From CAZBEJ01 sp964521305 (lineage in GTDB: Bacteria > Patescibacteriota > Microgenomatia > UBA1406 > GWC2-37-13): a DNA stretch of 7,133 bases. Each line of letters starts with the position of its first letter. The stretch's first letter is position 1. A model generated the notes under the pieces. That model did no database searches. It was not told the DNA's origin and saw only the letters and a list, made by a program, of their open reading frames with translations. The stretch covers positions 1 through 7,133 of the forward strand of contig CAZFQZ010000036.1 in NCBI GenBank assembly GCA_964521305.1. The letters run 5' to 3'. Below, piece after piece: positions 5,645 to 7,133 of this stretch. Made by a program: the position numbers and the translations under genes.

Positions 5645-7133
5645 TCCTGACTCTGTTCAAAAAAAGAGAGTTCGTAACGACCGAAACCGAACTTAACGCC
5701 ATTGCCGCTGAGGCGAAGACCGGATTGACGATGCCAAACATTGCCAGAGGAATCAACACGATATTATAACCGAACGCCCAAAATAAATTGAGTTTGATTG
5801 TCCTGACGGTGTGTTTCGAGAGATTGATTGCCTGGACGATCGAGTTGAGGTCTTTGTTTACCAAAGTTATTTCAGCAGCTTCCATGGCAATATCGGTCCC
5901 CGACCCCATCGCGATTCCCACATCGCTTGAAGCCAATGCAGGCGCATCGTTGATACCGTCGCCGACAAACGCAACCATATTGGTTGTTAGTTTATGGTTC
6001 TTAGTTGTTGGTTGTTTTAATTTTGTGGCTATTTCTGCTTTTTCCTGCGGCAAGACCTCTGCATACACTTTTTGGATACCGACCTGTTGTGCAATGGCGT
6101 TTGCTGCGCGTTGGTTGTCACCGGTAACCATAACCGTTGCTATGCCGAGTTTTTGCAAAGCGTTGATTCCTGCTATTGCACTCTCCTTCACTGTGTCTGC
6201 AACTGCAAGCAATCCTGCTGCTCTATTATGTAGCGATAAAATCATCACGGTTTTTCCCTCGCTTTCCAGTTTTTGCACCTGTGGTAATATTTTTTGTATA
6301 TTTATTTCCTCTTTTTGCATCAGTTTTTGGTTGCCCAAACTAACTTTGATCGTTGATTTTTGATCTTTAATCCGTCCCTCTACGCCGAATCCCGGAATAG
6401 CCCTGAAGTTTTCCACTACAATTAATTGCAGTTTTTCTTCTGCGGCTTTTTTTACGATAGCATCGGCCAAAGAGTGTTCCGAGCCTTTTTCCAGCGAAGC
6501 GGCAATCCGGAGAATGTGGAGTTTGGTTTGTGGTTGTTGGTTAATCGATTGTTTTTCACCAAGAACCGCGAACAAAGAACTATCAACTATCTCTATATCG
6601 GTAACGACCGGCTTTCCTTGCGTCAGCGTCCCGGTTTTATCAAACATAACGGTGGTTATTTTATTCGCCTTTTCCAGGCTTTCCGCATCTCTGATCAGTA
6701 TTCCATGCTCCGCTCCCTTTCCCGTGCCGACCATAATTGCCGTCGGCGTTGCCAAGCCCATGGCACACGGACAGGCAATGATCAGTACCGCAATCATATT
6801 AAGAAGCGCACGGAGAAATACCGGTTGGGGTCCGAATACATACCAACCGGCAAACGTCGCAATAGCGAGCATAATGACGATCGGCACGAAATACGAAGAT
6901 ATCACATCAGCCAATTTCTGGATTGGGGCTTTACTGGCTTGCGCATCCTCAACCATTCTGATGATCTGTGAAAGCATGGTATCTTTACCAACTTTGGTTG
7001 CTTTATACATAAAACTGCCGGTTTTGTTCATGGTCGCGCCTATGACCATATCGTTCTTAAACTTATCTTTCGGCATACTTTCGCCGGTTATCATGGATTC
7101 ATCAACAGATGATTCTCCGCTTTCTATTACTCC
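5640..7133 (-). CDS. copA: Copper-translocating P1B-type ATPase, N-terminus cut by window edge
   Basis: The frame is open to the right edge, giving 497 codons; the first visible ones encode SVDESMITGES, the actuator-domain TGES loop, so any N-terminal metal-binding domains lie outside. Counting from the Met at 7094, landmarks are TGES (3-6), the membrane CPC (108-110), phosphorylated Asp152 in FDKTGTLT, SEHS (205-208), TGDN (324-327), GDGINDAP (378-385), YN (443-444) and MALSS (465-469). CPC, YN and MxxSS together mark Cu(I) pumps of the CopA group, which use ATP to export Cu(I) from the cytoplasm. Oddities: the usual SEHP reads SEHS, and relative to B. subtilis CopA there are extra segments in the nucleotide-binding domain (about 172-191) and in the P-domain (about 361-372), both encoded by low-complexity DNA. 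The HMA-SafE-cupredoxin gene follows at once. Confidence 0.95.
   Translation of the reverse strand, partial: GVIESGESSVDESMITGESMPKDKFKNDMVIGATMNKTGSFMYKATKVGKDTMLSQIIRMVEDAQASKAPIQKLADVISSYFVPIVIMLAIATFAGWYVFGPQPVFLRALLNMIAVLIIACPCAMGLATPTAIMVGTGKGAEHGILIRDAESLEKANKITTVMFDKTGTLTQGKPVVTDIEIVDSSLFAVLGEKQSINQQPQTKLHILRIAASLEKGSEHSLADAIVKKAAEEKLQLIVVENFRAIPGFGVEGRIKDQKSTIKVSLGNQKLMQKEEINIQKILPQVQKLESEGKTVMILSLHNRAAGLLAVADTVKESAIAGINALQKLGIATVMVTGDNQRAANAIAQQVGIQKVYAEVLPQEKAEIATKLKQPTTKNHKLTTNMVAFVGDGINDAPALASSDVGIAMGSGTDIAMEAAEITLVNKDLNSIVQAINLSKHTVRTIKLNLFWAFGYNIVLIPLAMFGIVNPVFASAAMALSSVSVVTNSLFLNRVRI
5979..6014 (-). repeat. Low-complexity in-frame insert in the ATPase P-domain
   Basis: The stretch encodes QPTTKNHKLTTN (residues 361-372 from the Met at 7094) just before VAFVGDG. 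About 8 more residues occur here than in B. subtilis CopA. The plus strand is made almost only of T and G words such as GGTTGTTAG, GGTTCTTAG and GTTGTTGG, unlike the flanking codons. It shares GTTGTTGGTT with the insert at 6522-6581. Confidence 0.5.
6522..6581 (-). repeat. Low-complexity in-frame insert in the ATPase nucleotide-binding domain
   Basis: This segment encodes SSLFAVLGEKQSINQQPQTK (residues 172-191 from the Met at 7094), between VTDIEIVD and the conserved AASLEKGSEH. B. subtilis CopA has roughly 18 fewer residues here by hand alignment. The plus strand again shows TTTGGTTTGTGGTTGTTGG repeats and shares GTTGTTGGTT with 6004-6013. The Gln/Asn/Ser/Thr-rich peptide suggests a surface loop. 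Confidence 0.5.

Noticed and set aside
5788..6363. 191-codon plus-strand open frame opposite the copper ATPase
   Set aside because: It lies wholly antisense to a well-conserved P-type ATPase and has no recognisable motifs; it is a shadow of that gene's codon pattern.
6426..6971. 181-codon plus-strand open frame opposite the copper ATPase
   Set aside because: Fully antisense to conserved ATPase motifs including CPC and DKTGT, with low-complexity composition; judged a shadow frame.
1..7133. CRISPR array, tRNA, rRNA or riboswitch
   Set aside because: No regularly spaced repeats, no tRNA-like cloverleaf and no recognisable rRNA or riboswitch core was seen; nearly all of the window is protein coding.

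Overview
This 7.1 kb window is a gene-dense bacterial chromosome segment of moderate to low GC with very short intergenic gaps. All six complete protein genes end in TAA, and there is almost no recognisable Shine-Dalgarno sequence. The gene content suggests a reduced-genome bacterium of the Candidate Phyla Radiation (Patescibacteria): a compact IMP-branch purine cluster, a small membrane-anchored methyltransferase, a PAP2 lipid phosphatase, and an HMA-SafE-cupredoxin fusion behind a CopA-type ATPase. This placement is inferred from gene style; there is no rRNA or phylogenetic marker in the window to prove it.

Left part (1-2842, minus strand): purB, purA and guaB, read leftwards as one probable operon. 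purB ends 5 nt before purA, purA ends 20 nt before guaB, and guaB is cut by the window edge after 22 codons. PurA and PurB convert IMP to AMP (PurB can also act in de novo synthesis). GuaB converts IMP to XMP on the way to GMP. The cluster therefore holds the entry enzymes of both branches from IMP.

Middle (2843-4239, plus strand): an 89-bp divergent promoter region, then a membrane-anchored class I SAM methyltransferase, a PAP2 phosphatase, and a probable 32-residue single-span membrane peptide. Each plus-strand gene has a -10-like hexamer about 7-9 nt before a start codon, which suggests leaderless mRNAs.

Right part (4296-7133, minus strand, convergent with the middle genes): a copper module. 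A Cu(I) P1B-type ATPase, cut at its N-terminus by the window edge, is followed after 12 nt by a fusion of an HMA metal-binding domain, a SafE/DsbD-like membrane domain and a C-terminal cupredoxin-like domain. Together they probably bind, move and export or deliver copper.

The most interesting signal cuts across the genes. Several conserved enzymes appear to carry extra, in-frame, repeat-like segments that are palindromic or low-complexity at the DNA level: a 14-residue insert in PurA made of nested inverted repeats; a duplicated N-terminus in PurB containing a perfect 26-bp palindrome; two inserts in the copper ATPase sharing a GTTGTTGGTT word; and possible smaller ones in the ATPase and methyltransferase. 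This resembles the in-frame palindromic elements known from Rickettsia. PurA also has unusual substitutions around its IMP and aspartate pockets.
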